Of a DNA stretch of 64,000 nt, positions 33,777 through 43,770 are shown in pieces. Position 1 is the stretch's first letter. Every line of letters starts with the position of its first letter. Under the pieces are notes generated by a model. It did not search any database, was not told the origin of the DNA, and saw only the letters and a program-made list of their open reading frames with translations. Origin of the DNA: Pelagicoccus sp. SDUM812005. GTDB lineage: Bacteria > Verrucomicrobiota > Verrucomicrobiia > Opitutales > Opitutaceae. Made by a program: the position numbers and the translations under genes. The stretch lies in NCBI RefSeq assembly GCF_031127875.1, contig NZ_JARXIA010000017.1:1-64000 (forward strand), given 5' to 3'.

Positions 33777-36218
33777 ATGCCCGACGATACCGCTGTCACC
33801 CAAACCAGCCCGAACTGGACCGACCTGCAAGCCCTCATCGACGCCTTCCCATCCGAGCTCGCCCACCCCATCTCCGCCCCTTCCCATCCAGACCTGCTGG
33901 AAAAGCCGATCGGCCAAAAGTGGGAGAACGCCCTAGAAGGCTTCACCTTCGAAGCGAACGCCAAAGCCTCCATCGCCATTCTCAACGACCGAGCCAAGGA
34001 CAAGGATCCGCAAAAGGTCTGGGGAAGCAAAGCCTCGGAGGAACTGTCCGTACCGCTCATCTCGCCGAGCGCCACCCTCCCCTACCTCAAGTACGGCATC
34101 GAAGCGGGCGGTTCCCTGCACGGCAAGATCACCGCAGGCGCCAAGCTCCCCGCCACCTTAGCCGCCGATGCGGAACTGGAACTCGGCTTCTACGCCTACC
34201 GCCAGCACAACAGCTCCAAGCAACTCGGACTCGCCATCGCCTCCGATCTCCCCAACCTCCGCACCCCTCTTCGCCCCGAAAGCATTCGCGACCTGGAGTC
34301 CGGAAACGCGCTCGCCATGAAATGGCGAGGCAGCATCGGCCTCAAGGCCAAGGTCGACTGGGCCTCGCTCGTCTCCAGCGTTGTATCCAAATTATCGGCA
34401 CTCAATTTCACGAACGGCCTCATCGACGTATCGGTAAACGCAAACGCCACCTCCGAGTTCGAATTCTCGCTCGAGGACACCTACCTGCTCGTTTTCACCA
34501 GAACCGAAGACACCGAGCAAATGCTCGTCGAGGTGCGCAAGGACCATCAAAGCGAGCACGGCATCACCGCAGGCCTCAACGCCCGGGCAAGCACTTCCCT
34601 GTCCACCAAGGGGAACCAAAAGCTCAAAGCCCTGAAAAACGAAATCGGCGCCCAAGTCCTCGGCCTGAGCGCTTCCGTCTTCGAGCAGCTCGAAAGCTGG
34701 GCCCACAGCCTGCAGGACCTGCCGGAAGAGTTGCAAGAGGCCATGCAAAAAACCAGCGAACGCCTCCTGGGCCAGCCCTTCGAGGAATTGCTCGCGGAGC
34801 AAAAGCAGGACTTGAAGCAATCCCTCGCGACTTGGCTCGACGCCCTCGAGAAAAACGTGGAAACCACCGCCAAACAGCAATTCGAGCTCAACCTCCTGTG
34901 GAGCTACCGCAAAGTCAGAACCCACGAAACCCTCATCCGCGCCATCCTCTCCGACGAGTTCCTCGCCTCCGACGCATTCGCCAGCCTCCACAAGGAACTG
35001 CGCAAAGGAAAGCTCCAACGCCTGCAAGCCCTCGCCAAAACCCAGCAAGACGGAAACTACAGCTACTTCCTCAACAAACTCAGCACCGAATGCGTATCCA
35101 AATTTTCATTCGGCCTCTCTATCGGCGACTTTTCCTTTGGCAACGCCACCAGCACCAGCGAAAAGTTTTCCTGGATGGAGAACCGCCAAGGAGAACTCAT
35201 GCCTAGCTTCCTCCTCAACACCGACAGGGCCATAAGAAGCGGCAAGGAACGGGAAACCCTCTACGCCGGAGCCACCGCCATGGGCATCAGCTACCAAGCG
35301 GAGTCCGAACTGAAGGTATCCAACCTCAACTACGACCTTACCCTCAACCAAAGCAATACCGACCGGAAGCTCGAACCCGAAGAGATCATCGAATATTTGG
35401 ATACGGCACGAATCTGGGGAGCCTTCCCACCCGATATCCACTCCCTCGATACAGCGGTCGCGAAGCTCCAAGCCAAGCACAACGCAGGAAAGCAGCTCTG
35501 CTTCAACTGCCAACTCCACATTACCAACGACGGACTCGAAAAGCTCCTCGGAAACGCCAGCCCCAACGACTCCGAAATTTGGAGCCACGCCCTCGCCCTC
35601 TCCATGCACGCTTTCCGCTGGAACGACGCACTCAAGGATTTGGATACACGCCGAGAAACCTACTCCGACGGAGCCCGCATCGCCCTCGAAGCGGAGGACT
35701 TGGACAGCTCCGCCCTACGCGACATCAAGTCCGCCCTTTGCGAAGACCTAGAACGCCTCGGCTGCGGGAACATCGCCGACTACGAACGGCAAGCCCTCGT
35801 CAGCAAATCAGGCCGGCAAGCCTCCCGCAGGTTCAGGATCGGAAACCAAAAGCTCTCGCTCACCGCCCTGCGCGACAGCCTTCTCATTCCCCTATGCATC
35901 ACCAAGAAAGGTCTCTTTTCCAACCTCAAAGAACTGCAAGCCTTCGCTCGACAACTGCAGGTCGACACCGAGGAATACGAAGACCGCCGCGACTTCGAAC
36001 GCGAAATCGAGAAGCACTTCGACCTCTTCAAGTACCTGCGCCGCAATCGAGCCCTCTTCCGAGCCCTCGGAGCCTATATCGTTCTCAAAAGCCTAAACTT
36101 CCCGCCACCTATCCGCCAAACGCTCGTCAAAGCAAGCTTCCAAGTCATCGAATCCTCCTCCGGCAGCGACGAAGAAAAGATCATCACCTTCGCCCCCAAC
36201 CAGGCCTCGCCCAGCTAA
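33777..36218 (+). CDS. Large cytoplasmic protein of unknown function
   Basis: This 813-residue protein has no signal peptide, membrane segment or motif that I know. Residues about 50-280 are beta-rich with Ala/Gly/Ser-rich strands (YLKYGIEAGGSLHGKITAGA, NGLIDVSVNANATSEFEFSL). Residues about 285-440 are helical and rich in Glu and Gln (SWAHSLQDLPEELQEAMQKT). A second beta part (KFSFGLSIGDFSFGNATSTS, YQAESELKVSNLNYDLTLNQ) follows at about 455-540, and the last 250 residues are helical and charged. The alternation beta-helix-beta-helix recalls large surface or secreted effector-like proteins, but this is impression only. It is a single gene; a hairpin lies right behind it. Confidence 0.75.
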   Translation: MPDDTAVTQTSPNWTDLQALIDAFPSELAHPISAPSHPDLLEKPIGQKWENALEGFTFEANAKASIAILNDRAKDKDPQKVWGSKASEELSVPLISPSATLPYLKYGIEAGGSLHGKITAGAKLPATLAADAELELGFYAYRQHNSSKQLGLAIASDLPNLRTPLRPESIRDLESGNALAMKWRGSIGLKAKVDWASLVSSVVSKLSALNFTNGLIDVSVNANATSEFEFSLEDTYLLVFTRTEDTEQMLVEVRKDHQSEHGITAGLNARASTSLSTKGNQKLKALKNEIGAQVLGLSASVFEQLESWAHSLQDLPEELQEAMQKTSERLLGQPFEELLAEQKQDLKQSLATWLDALEKNVETTAKQQFELNLLWSYRKVRTHETLIRAILSDEFLASDAFASLHKELRKGKLQRLQALAKTQQDGNYSYFLNKLSTECVSKFSFGLSIGDFSFGNATSTSEKFSWMENRQGELMPSFLLNTDRAIRSGKERETLYAGATAMGISYQAESELKVSNLNYDLTLNQSNTDRKLEPEEIIEYLDTARIWGAFPPDIHSLDTAVAKLQAKHNAGKQLCFNCQLHITNDGLEKLLGNASPNDSEIWSHALALSMHAFRWNDALKDLDTRRETYSDGARIALEAEDLDSSALRDIKSALCEDLERLGCGNIADYERQALVSKSGRQASRRFRIGNQKLSLTALRDSLLIPLCITKKGLFSNLKELQAFARQLQVDTEEYEDRRDFEREIEKHFDLFKYLRRNRALFRALGAYIVLKSLNFPPPIRQTLVKASFQVIESSSGSDEEKIITFAPNQASPS

Positions 36219-36226
36219 AAACGGCT

Positions 36227-36245
36227 CGGCGGATCATCCGCCGAA
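36227..36245 (+). terminator. Hairpin after the 813-residue gene
   Basis: TCGGCGGA and TCCGCCGA form a perfect 8-bp stem with the loop TCA, beginning 9 bases after the stop codon. No T-run follows, so termination is only likely from position. Confidence 0.4.
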
Positions 36246-36385
36246 CCACACCGGCACTCCCCTGATTGCAGGGCCTCTAGGGACAAACCCAATGTCCTTA
36301 CGAGACAACCCGTAGTCAAAAGAGGGATACAATCGATACGCCAAAATCTTGGCATAAAACCTTCACCGTTCCGATCGTTTGCGCT

Positions 36386-37219
36386 ATGTACGCACGCATG
36401 ACCAACCACACTTGTAGCCTCATCTTCAAGCGTCTTCTCGTAGCCGCTTTACTTCTCTTCACCAGCAGCGTTTTCGGCGGCTATGTCTACGAATTCGAAA
36501 GCTCAGAAGGCGGAACCGGAAACGTCAGCCTCCTCGTCGAAGGCGACAAGATTCGCGTCACCTCGGAAGACGACCGCAGTTCGGACATGATCTTCGACGC
36601 GTCCCGCTCCACCATGATCCTGCTCGAGCACGACCGGAAACGCTTTATCGAGCTCGACAAGGAAACCATAGCCGAACTCGCCAGCCAAATCGAAGACGCC
36701 ATGGCCGAAATGGAAAAGCAACTGGCCGCCCTGCCGCCCGCCCAGCGCAAGATGATGGAGAACATGATGAAGGGTAAGATGAAAGGAATGAGCGACGCCC
36801 TGCCAGAACTCAGCTTCAAGCGTACCGGCGAATCGGATACGAAATCGGGATACAAGGTCGAAAAGGTGCTCCTGCTCAAAGACGAAGTCGAAACCAGCGA
36901 GCTCTGGGTAGCCGACTGGGACGATATCGAAGGAAGCAAGGAGCTGATGAATTCCCTGCAGGCCATGGCCGGTATGTTCAACGACATGATGAAGGCCTTC
37001 TCCAAAGGCCCCATGGCCGGCATGATCAGCGGCAACACGACCTCGAACTGGTTCGGCCAAATCGAAGACATCGGTGGGATGCCAGTCGTAAGCGTGGAGC
37101 TGGACTCGAACGGCAAGCCCGAATCCCAAACGACCTTGACCAAGGTCGAGGAACGCAAGATCGAAGCAAGCGCCTTCGAAGTGCCCAAAGGCTACAAGAA
37201 GCAGAAGATGAAGCTGTAG
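36386..37219 (+). CDS. DUF4412-like exported protein
   Basis: The 277-residue protein has a signal peptide (residues 1-31; a start at the fifth codon, MTNHT, is an alternative). It continues with GGYVYEFESSEGGTGNVSLL and DRSSDMIFDASRSTMILLEH, the pattern of the DUF4412 family of periplasmic proteins. A Met-rich helical middle (AQRKMMENMMKGKMKGMSDA; MAGMFNDMMKAFSKGPMAGM) is notable and might bind soft metals or be a flexible linker. The function of the family is unknown. Its stop is in a hairpin shared with the convergent gene. Confidence 0.65.
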   Translation: MYARMTNHTCSLIFKRLLVAALLLFTSSVFGGYVYEFESSEGGTGNVSLLVEGDKIRVTSEDDRSSDMIFDASRSTMILLEHDRKRFIELDKETIAELASQIEDAMAEMEKQLAALPPAQRKMMENMMKGKMKGMSDALPELSFKRTGESDTKSGYKVEKVLLLKDEVETSELWVADWDDIEGSKELMNSLQAMAGMFNDMMKAFSKGPMAGMISGNTTSNWFGQIEDIGGMPVVSVELDSNGKPESQTTLTKVEERKIEASAFEVPKGYKKQKMKL

Positions 37220-37237
37220 CGAGGACTGCTTCGCTAC
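37216..37237. terminator. Shared hairpin over two convergent stop codons
   Basis: GTAGCGA (37216-37222) pairs with TCGCTAC (37231-37237) around an 8-base loop. The stem includes both stop codons, TAG of the plus-strand gene and TAG of the minus-strand gene. No T-run on either side, so a bidirectional terminator role is possible but not shown. Confidence 0.4.
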
Positions 37238-39537
37238 CGACGATACTCCCAAACGCGCAGGAACTCCGGCTTCCCCTGCTGCTCGAACTCGAAGATACCC
37301 TCGAACGCTCCTTCGCTGGGCGCGTCACCCCCGATCGGATCCTCCTCCGTCCAAACCTCCAGCGAGCTCGAACGTTCGAGACGGTAGCTCGCGCCCTCTC
37401 TTAGCGAAAACGAAAAGCCAGGCCCGCCGGACTCCGCTCTGCACTGCAACGGAATCAAGCGCCCTTCCCGTGCCCGCAAGACCTCCACCAAACCGGACCA
37501 CCACGTCAGCACCACGTCGCCATCGTCGTTTATAAAATCGAAGTCCATGCTCGAATCCTTAGTCGTATCGATCGGATACTCCACTAGCGAACCGCTGTAC
37601 AACAATTGCTCCTCTGCCCAATCGTAAACGAACAGGCGACGAGAGCGCATCGAGATCCCCACTTTGCTCCCGTCCGGAGTTAAGCGAATCTGCTCCGGAA
37701 AATCGAAAGCCGAGCCTAACCCTAACTCACCCAACAGCGCTCCTGTATGCGCGTCCAGCCGTACAACTCGATCCAGCAAGGCCACGAAGATCCCGCTTTC
37801 CTCCGATACAGCGATGTCGAAAAACGATTCGAATTCGGCGGACCGTCCCAGAAGGGATCCGTCATCGACCGCATATATAGCGATCCGAAACCCCACTCCC
37901 TCCATCGTTTCTACCACGTAGAGCTTCGTCCCGTCAGGAGAAAAGCGTATCCCTATCACAATTTGGCGATCGAGAACGATTTCCTGCAAAAGCGTATTCG
38001 TATCAATTTCATAGATACGTATCTTAGCAAGCTCGCCAAAGTCCACAACCCTGGAATAGGCCACCAAGCTCCCGCTGCGATCCATATCAATAGCTTGGGA
38101 ATACGATTCCGTCGACGCCCACAAAGGCTCGTATCCATCGATCAGGCGCACCTGCAAACCGCCATCGCGCTCGCTAAGAACCCGCCGGCTGGAATCCGAA
38201 TACGCGATAATCTTCCCTATGCTGGAGTGCGTCGAAGCTACATTCGAAAGTTCCTCTAGCGTCTCCCCGGCATACTCCCGCAAACGCCCCTTCTCCGTGA
38301 AGGCAAATATCCGATTCCCATCCTGCGAAACCGTTGACCAAAAACCGCGCTCGCCCGAGAGGCGACGTGTGCCTTCCGTCCCTTCCAGATCCACCACCAC
38401 AAACTCGCCCGCAGCGCTGCCCACTACCGCTTGGTTCTCCTGAGGACTGAAACGCACGACCGAAATATCCTCAAATCCGACATGCAAGCTCATCTCCGTT
38501 TCCTCCTCCAAATCAATGAGCGAAACCTCGCCACCCCTGCTCGCAATCAGCATCCGCTCGCCCGACCCTGAAAAATCGAATCCCGAATACAGCCGCCCCG
38601 CGATAGGAACAGGCTTCTCCGCCAACAAATTCCCCGTAACCGTATCGAAAACCGCAATACGGTCCCCATCGGCCATCGCATAGCGATTCCCATCCGAGCT
38701 AAAGCCAATGACTCTCGGATACTCGCCTACATCGAATCGGACTGCCCCCAATTCCTCAACGTTGTCGATAATGATATACGCCTCCACTCCGCTAGGAACG
38801 ATAACCGTGTAGCGACCGGACAAGGAGCTTTTCACCCTCGCCTCGAAGTCTGCCTCCAGCTCCAGAAACGATAAATCGATCGACGAAAGCAGGCTGCCCG
38901 TGGTCGCGGAGTAACGCTCCAGCTTCGTGAAGACTCGCTTCGCATCGTCGACGTAGAACACGACAAAGGAACTGCGATCCTCCGAAAACTCCACCCGCGC
39001 CGACAATGGCAGCGCCTTCCCATAAACCGGATCCCAACTCTCCCCTTTATGGGCAACGCTTACTTCCCACCTGTTTTGGTGCCTCCGTTCGCTGATACTG
39101 TATACATAGCTCCCATCGCCAAAAAATCCCGCCTCCTTGGACGCCGACAAGTTGGACAAGAATACAGGCACCGGATTCTCCTCATTCGTATCCACCAACA
39201 CGACACGTCCAAAAGCCTCGTAAACCAACGCCCACCCCGACTCCGGACTATAGTCGACCAAACCACCCATAGCAGCCTCCAGGAATCCTCCTGCCAACCG
39301 CTGCCCTGTATCCAAATCGTAGTACGCCTTTATTGCCGGAGTGAAGCCGAGCTCGTCCAACGCCACGATATTCGAGCCCAAAAAGCTGACCCCCTCTTCC
39401 GCATACGGAAAGAAGAGCGTTTCAGCTTCCCTTCCGTACGACCACCGCAGCTCATCCGCAGACACCTGGCGTCCCGCCCCCACTATTAAAAGCAAGCCAA
39501 ACATCATCCACCTTAGGGCTACGCTCAGCTTCGACAC
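37234..39537 (-). CDS. Secreted beta-propeller (WD40-like) protein
   Basis: About 767 residues from a GTG start (VSKLSVALRWMMFGLLLIVG), which gives a normal signal peptide; the frame is open for 40 codons further but those look non-coding, and an ATG ten codons later is an alternative. The body shows repeated blades of the type IRFSPDGTKLYVVET, VRFSPQENQAVVGSA, IGFSSDGNRYAMAD, IRLTPDGSKVGIS, as in WD40/YVTN-like propellers; about ten to twelve blades would make one or two propellers. The last ~80 residues (RAESGGPGFSFSLREGASYR) form a separate small domain seen at the end of secreted Verrucomicrobiota proteins. The partner is unknown. Confidence 0.75.
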   Translation of the reverse strand: MSKLSVALRWMMFGLLLIVGAGRQVSADELRWSYGREAETLFFPYAEEGVSFLGSNIVALDELGFTPAIKAYYDLDTGQRLAGGFLEAAMGGLVDYSPESGWALVYEAFGRVVLVDTNEENPVPVFLSNLSASKEAGFFGDGSYVYSISERRHQNRWEVSVAHKGESWDPVYGKALPLSARVEFSEDRSSFVVFYVDDAKRVFTKLERYSATTGSLLSSIDLSFLELEADFEARVKSSLSGRYTVIVPSGVEAYIIIDNVEELGAVRFDVGEYPRVIGFSSDGNRYAMADGDRIAVFDTVTGNLLAEKPVPIAGRLYSGFDFSGSGERMLIASRGGEVSLIDLEEETEMSLHVGFEDISVVRFSPQENQAVVGSAAGEFVVVDLEGTEGTRRLSGERGFWSTVSQDGNRIFAFTEKGRLREYAGETLEELSNVASTHSSIGKIIAYSDSSRRVLSERDGGLQVRLIDGYEPLWASTESYSQAIDMDRSGSLVAYSRVVDFGELAKIRIYEIDTNTLLQEIVLDRQIVIGIRFSPDGTKLYVVETMEGVGFRIAIYAVDDGSLLGRSAEFESFFDIAVSEESGIFVALLDRVVRLDAHTGALLGELGLGSAFDFPEQIRLTPDGSKVGISMRSRRLFVYDWAEEQLLYSGSLVEYPIDTTKDSSMDFDFINDDGDVVLTWWSGLVEVLRAREGRLIPLQCRAESGGPGFSFSLREGASYRLERSSSLEVWTEEDPIGGDAPSEGAFEGIFEFEQQGKPEFLRVWEYRR

Positions 39538-39750
39538 ACGATTCGATTCAAGAGTATTCACGACTCCCAACTTTCCTACCGCGCCGCTGCCCCCTTCCAA
39601 GAACCAATTTTCAGCCGCTGCCCCCTTTTCCCTGACTACAGCCCCACCCCTCCGCAAAACGATGGATTTTCAGGCTTTATTTCTCTCTCAAAACTGAAAC
39701 CCTAGCCGCGACTTTCTTCCCCCCAAATAAACAAGATCCCCCCATCCTCC

Positions 39751-41127
39751 ATGCCTGACAAGCTTCGCGCTCTCCTCGCAATCCTATCGCTGTACCTGCT
39801 GGCCAGCCCCTTCGCCGCTCACGGCAACGGCTCCTCCGAAGAAGACGAAGACATGCTCGTCATCGAACTGAGCGGGTTCGAGGTTTTCTCGAAAGGTATC
39901 AAGCTGATCGACGGCATGACCGGCAAGGACTACGAGGGCGACCACCCCGTCGTGCTCGGATTCCGACGCGAGTTCGACGACATCCTGCTCAAGTTCCACA
40001 AGCGCCTCGTGATCGGCGAATTCAGGAACATCAGGGCCCGCAAGGAATCGATCCGCCCCCATATCGAAAAGCTCGCCGCCCTCGCAGCCAGCTTCGGCTG
40101 GGAAGGCTTTCAAGTAGGCGGCCCCCACCTCACCCGAGAAGTCGCCATCTTCGAACGCATGCTCAAGGACCCCTTCTTCAAGATCGAGGAAATCGTTGTC
40201 TGGGACGCCCGCAGACTCGCCGAACACGACAACATCCCCCCGAAAAACAAGTACGCGAAAAACATCCGCTTCAACGAAGAGACCGGCAAATGGGAACGGC
40301 GCATCCTCACCAAATGGGAAGTCTCCTACATCCGCAACAACCACAGAACCGGCAAGTCCAGCAACTTCTACACCTACAAGGAACAAGGCCTCAACCTCGA
40401 CACCAATCGCGGCTTCCACCTCATCGACGTCGGCCTACCCGGAGACGTCCAGCCCCGCGCCTTCAAGGAAGTCGGCCTCGAGTACCCCATCGTCATCGAC
40501 TACGCGGTCAGCATCGAAGACGAAATCAACGAGCTGAAACGCGACCTCGTCGAAAACCTCATCTACCTCTACGACCCCTTCAGCTGGGTAGCCCGCGGCA
40601 ACACCCGCTTCCGAGGCGGATTCCGCAAGCAGCTGCAAGCCCACATCCGCCAACAACAAATCCCCCTCGACGACCGCAATTGGTTCGACCCGCTCTTCGC
40701 CCAGTTCCTCGACGACGTCGTCTCCATACAGATCTGGGGCGCCAACGAAATCTACGAGCACCGCATCCTCTCCTCCATCCCCAAGAACCGAAACCAGCTC
40801 GGCGAAGACCTCGACCTCCTCAACTGGCACAAAAGGGAGAAACGCTCCGTCGACTACAACCCCGAGCAAAGAATCAAAGCCCCCGCCACCCACTTCGGCT
40901 CCGTCGGCAGCACCCGCTTCATCATGATCGACGCCTACCGACGCTACGGCGAAAAGTTCCTCGACGCCCTGCGAACCCGCATCCTGGCCCTCGAAGAAAA
41001 AGCGGATCCGCGCCAGCTCGTCCTCGACGCCATCGAAGCTGCGTCCGGCATCCCTGCCGACAAGTACCTGCCCGCCGCCGCCAAGGCTCAAAAGGCCGAA
41101 TTGGAACGCTTCGTACCCAAATCCTAG
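39751..41127 (+). CDS. Secreted protein of unknown function
   Basis: The 458-residue protein has a signal peptide (residues 1-25, ending AAHGNG) and then a mostly helical charged mature part. EMLVIELSGFEVFSKG-like and VVLGFRREFDDILLKFHKRL segments are near the N-terminus, and GVGS-type turns near the end (ATHFGSVGSTRFIMIDAYRR). No family recognised. It is divergent from the propeller gene, with about 210 bases between. Confidence 0.65.
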   Translation: MPDKLRALLAILSLYLLASPFAAHGNGSSEEDEDMLVIELSGFEVFSKGIKLIDGMTGKDYEGDHPVVLGFRREFDDILLKFHKRLVIGEFRNIRARKESIRPHIEKLAALAASFGWEGFQVGGPHLTREVAIFERMLKDPFFKIEEIVVWDARRLAEHDNIPPKNKYAKNIRFNEETGKWERRILTKWEVSYIRNNHRTGKSSNFYTYKEQGLNLDTNRGFHLIDVGLPGDVQPRAFKEVGLEYPIVIDYAVSIEDEINELKRDLVENLIYLYDPFSWVARGNTRFRGGFRKQLQAHIRQQQIPLDDRNWFDPLFAQFLDDVVSIQIWGANEIYEHRILSSIPKNRNQLGEDLDLLNWHKREKRSVDYNPEQRIKAPATHFGSVGSTRFIMIDAYRRYGEKFLDALRTRILALEEKADPRQLVLDAIEAASGIPADKYLPAAAKAQKAELERFVPKS

Positions 41128-41348
41128 CCCCCGCCCCTCAGCGGGCGATATCCCGCGCCTCGTAGGCGAGACCGCGAAATAGTGCACGATCGCCGCCCCG
41201 CCCCAGGCGGCAATCCGGCCAGCCAAACAGCCGGATGCCCCTCGTAACCAATCACTTGCGAAACAACGCACCGCCTGCGGCGCCAAACTTGCAAGTCCCT
41301 CATCGTTCAAACAACGCAAGCGGTCGAAAGACCAAACCCAAACGAACG

Positions 41349-41984
41349 ATGAAAAAACAAATCACACTCCTAGCCACCACCGCAGCCCTCGTCCTCTCCC
41401 TTTCAGGCTGCGCCTCCAGCCGAGCCGTTCGCTCCGAGTCGAACCTCAGCGATACCGTGCTCTACCAAAACGAGACCTACGCCCTCGAAATCTCCGACCC
41501 CGGCAAGCGCTCCGTAGCCTTCAGCCCGAGCGAACAGAGCGAAGCCAAGCGCACCCTCCAGCTCGCCCTCGAATCTAAAGGACTCGCGCCGGCCGCCAAC
41601 GCCGCCAAGTCCGACTACCTCGTGCGCTTCGATACCTACATCGAAACCGAGCCCGACTCTTTCGCCGCCACCTTTCCGCAACGCGACGTCTACGTACACT
41701 CCCACACTCGCGGCATCAGCACCCCGCTCGGGACCGTCCCCACCGGACGCGACACCCATGTAGTGGAACGTGGATACAGCGTCACCGCCGGCGGCGGAGA
41801 GCACAGCCAACGCTACTTCGTGGTCGACGTGGTCGATCCGCGCAGCCAAGAAATCCTCTGGAGAGGCTACACGCGACGCGGCTCCGATCGCCTCGACGCC
41901 AAACGCCTCACCCAGGAAATCGAAAAAATCGTCGAGAAGCTACCCGTCCGCAAAAAGCCGGTCGAATCCGACGAACTGATCTAA
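41349..41984 (+). CDS. Lipoprotein, DUF4136-like
   Basis: The 211-residue product has a lipoprotein signal MKKQITLLATTAALVLSLSG followed by C. I took this start, not the open frame 38 codons upstream. The mature part (FSPSEQSEAKRTLQLALESK, then DYLVRFDTYIETEPDSFAAT, then YFVVDVVDPRSQEILWRGYT) matches the DUF4136 pattern of envelope lipoproteins, whose role is unknown. An intrinsic terminator follows. Confidence 0.75.
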   Translation: MKKQITLLATTAALVLSLSGCASSRAVRSESNLSDTVLYQNETYALEISDPGKRSVAFSPSEQSEAKRTLQLALESKGLAPAANAAKSDYLVRFDTYIETEPDSFAATFPQRDVYVHSHTRGISTPLGTVPTGRDTHVVERGYSVTAGGGEHSQRYFVVDVVDPRSQEILWRGYTRRGSDRLDAKRLTQEIEKIVEKLPVRKKPVESDELI

Positions 41985-42023
41985 CGCCAGCGCCCAGGAA
42001 CAGCTCGGTCCATAGGACAGCGC

Positions 42024-42051
42024 AAAAGCGAGGCCGCAGGCCTCGCTTTTT
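42024..42051 (+). terminator. Intrinsic terminator after the DUF4136-like gene
   Basis: GCGAGGCC (42028-42035) and GGCCTCGC (42039-42046) form a perfect stem with loop GCA, flanked by AAAA before and five T (42047-42051) after. Confidence 0.85.
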
Positions 42052-42087
42052 GCTTCGCCCCCGCCACGCCGCCCGCAAACTGGACCG

Positions 42088-43725
42088 ATGATCGCCAACC
42101 CCATCCTGCCTGGCTTCAATCCCGACCCTTCCATCACCCGCGTCGGTGACGACTACTACATCGCCACCTCCACCTTCGAATGGTTTCCCGGCGTGCAAAT
42201 CCACCACTCCCGCGACCTGGCGAACTGGACGCTCCTCACCCGCCCCCTCGATCGCCTCAGCCAGTTGGACATGATCGGAAATCCAGACTCCGGCGGCGTC
42301 TGGGCTCCCTGCCTCAGCTACTCCGACGGCCTGTTCTACCTCGTCTACACCGACGTCAAGCAATGGACCGGCACCCGCCACAAAATAACCCATAACTACC
42401 TCGTCACCGCCACCGACATCACAGGCCCCTGGTCCGATCCCACCTACCTAGACTCCAGCGGCTTCGACGCCTCCCTCTTCCACGACGCGAACGGACGCAA
42501 ATGGTACCTCAGCATGATCTGGGACCATCGCCTCGGAAAAAACCAATTCGCCGGCACCCTCCTCCAGGAATACGATCCCGTCCGCCAATGCCTGATCGGC
42601 CCCCAGAAGAACATCTTCCGCGGCAGCGACCTAAAACTCACCGAAGGGCCTCACCTGTACCAAAAGGATGGATACTACTACCTCCTCACCGCCGAAGGAG
42701 GAACCAGCTACGAACACGCCGTCACCCTAGCTCGCTCCCGAGACATCTTCGGCCCCTACGAGCTCGATCCCGACACCCCCGCCATCACCTCCCGCTACGC
42801 GCCCGAGGCCAAGCTGCAAAAAGCCGGGCACGCCTCCCTCGTGCAAACGCCCGCTGGCGAATGGTTCGCCGTACACCTCTGCGGACGCCCTATCGCCCCG
42901 CTCGCTACCAACGCCCCTCAGCCCACCAACGCGAACGACAACACCCGCCAACGCACCCTCCAGCCAGAGCAAGGCCGACGCTGCATCCTCGGCCGCGAAA
43001 CCGCTATCCAAAAGCTGGACTGGCCAACAAACGGCTGGCCCCGCCTCGCCCACGGAGGCCAGGTGCCCGACGAAACCCTCGAGCACCCCGCATCCAACGC
43101 CGACCGCGATCTCTCCCGCTACGACGACTTCGAAAGCCAAACGCTCGACATCCACTTCCAAAGCCTCAGGCGGCCCATCAACAGAAGCTGGCTCGACCTC
43201 AAGTCCCGCCCCGGCTGGCTTCGCCTCTACGGACAGGAGCCGACCACCAGCACCTTTCGCCAAAGTCTCATCGCCCGGCGTATCCAATCTTTCCACACGC
43301 AAACAAGCGCCGCCCTCGACTTCTCCCCCCAGCAATTCAAGCACGCCGCCGGACTCGTCGCCTACTACGACACCTGCAACCACTACTACCTCCGCGTCTC
43401 GCGCGACGAATCACTCGGCCGCCACCTCGGAATCATTCGCTACGACGCCGGCATCTACAGCGAATTCCCCGAACTCGAAATCTCGCTCCCAGAGCAAGGC
43501 ACCGTCTACCTGCGCGTCACCCTTCGCGAAGCCGCCCTCCAGTTTTCCTACTCGCTCGACCCGCAAGTCTGGCAAACCATCGGCCCCGTCTTCGACAGCA
43601 CCATCCTCTCCGACGACTACCACAGCCTCGGATTCACCGGAGCCTTCGTCGGCCTCGCCGCCCAAGACCTCACTGGCCAAGGGCACCCCGCCGACTTCGA
43701 TTGGTTCGACTACCGAGAGCTCTAG
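42088..43725 (+). CDS. GH43 beta-xylosidase
   Basis: A 545-residue enzyme that releases xylose from xylo-oligosaccharides. NPDPS with general base D13, GFDASLFHD with D127, and LKLTEGPHLY with acid E186 match the catalytic triad and spacing of known GH43 beta-xylosidases. WAPCLSYSDGLFYLVYTDVK is another family block. The C-terminal ~200 residues are the concanavalin-like domain typical of this subfamily (HFQSLRRPINRSWLDLKSRP). There is no signal peptide, so it acts in the cytoplasm on imported sugars. It is convergent with a GPH symporter that could import them. Confidence 0.95.
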   Translation: MIANPILPGFNPDPSITRVGDDYYIATSTFEWFPGVQIHHSRDLANWTLLTRPLDRLSQLDMIGNPDSGGVWAPCLSYSDGLFYLVYTDVKQWTGTRHKITHNYLVTATDITGPWSDPTYLDSSGFDASLFHDANGRKWYLSMIWDHRLGKNQFAGTLLQEYDPVRQCLIGPQKNIFRGSDLKLTEGPHLYQKDGYYYLLTAEGGTSYEHAVTLARSRDIFGPYELDPDTPAITSRYAPEAKLQKAGHASLVQTPAGEWFAVHLCGRPIAPLATNAPQPTNANDNTRQRTLQPEQGRRCILGRETAIQKLDWPTNGWPRLAHGGQVPDETLEHPASNADRDLSRYDDFESQTLDIHFQSLRRPINRSWLDLKSRPGWLRLYGQEPTTSTFRQSLIARRIQSFHTQTSAALDFSPQQFKHAAGLVAYYDTCNHYYLRVSRDESLGRHLGIIRYDAGIYSEFPELEISLPEQGTVYLRVTLREAALQFSYSLDPQVWQTIGPVFDSTILSDDYHSLGFTGAFVGLAAQDLTGQGHPADFDWFDYREL

Positions 43726-43770
43726 TCCCCGCCACTTCCCCAACCTTTAGCCCGCTCTCGACCGCTCCGC

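Noticed and set aside
33500-35206. 568-codon frame overlapping the 813-residue gene
   Set aside because: It is an Arg/Pro/His-rich shadow in another frame and begins in the intergenic region.
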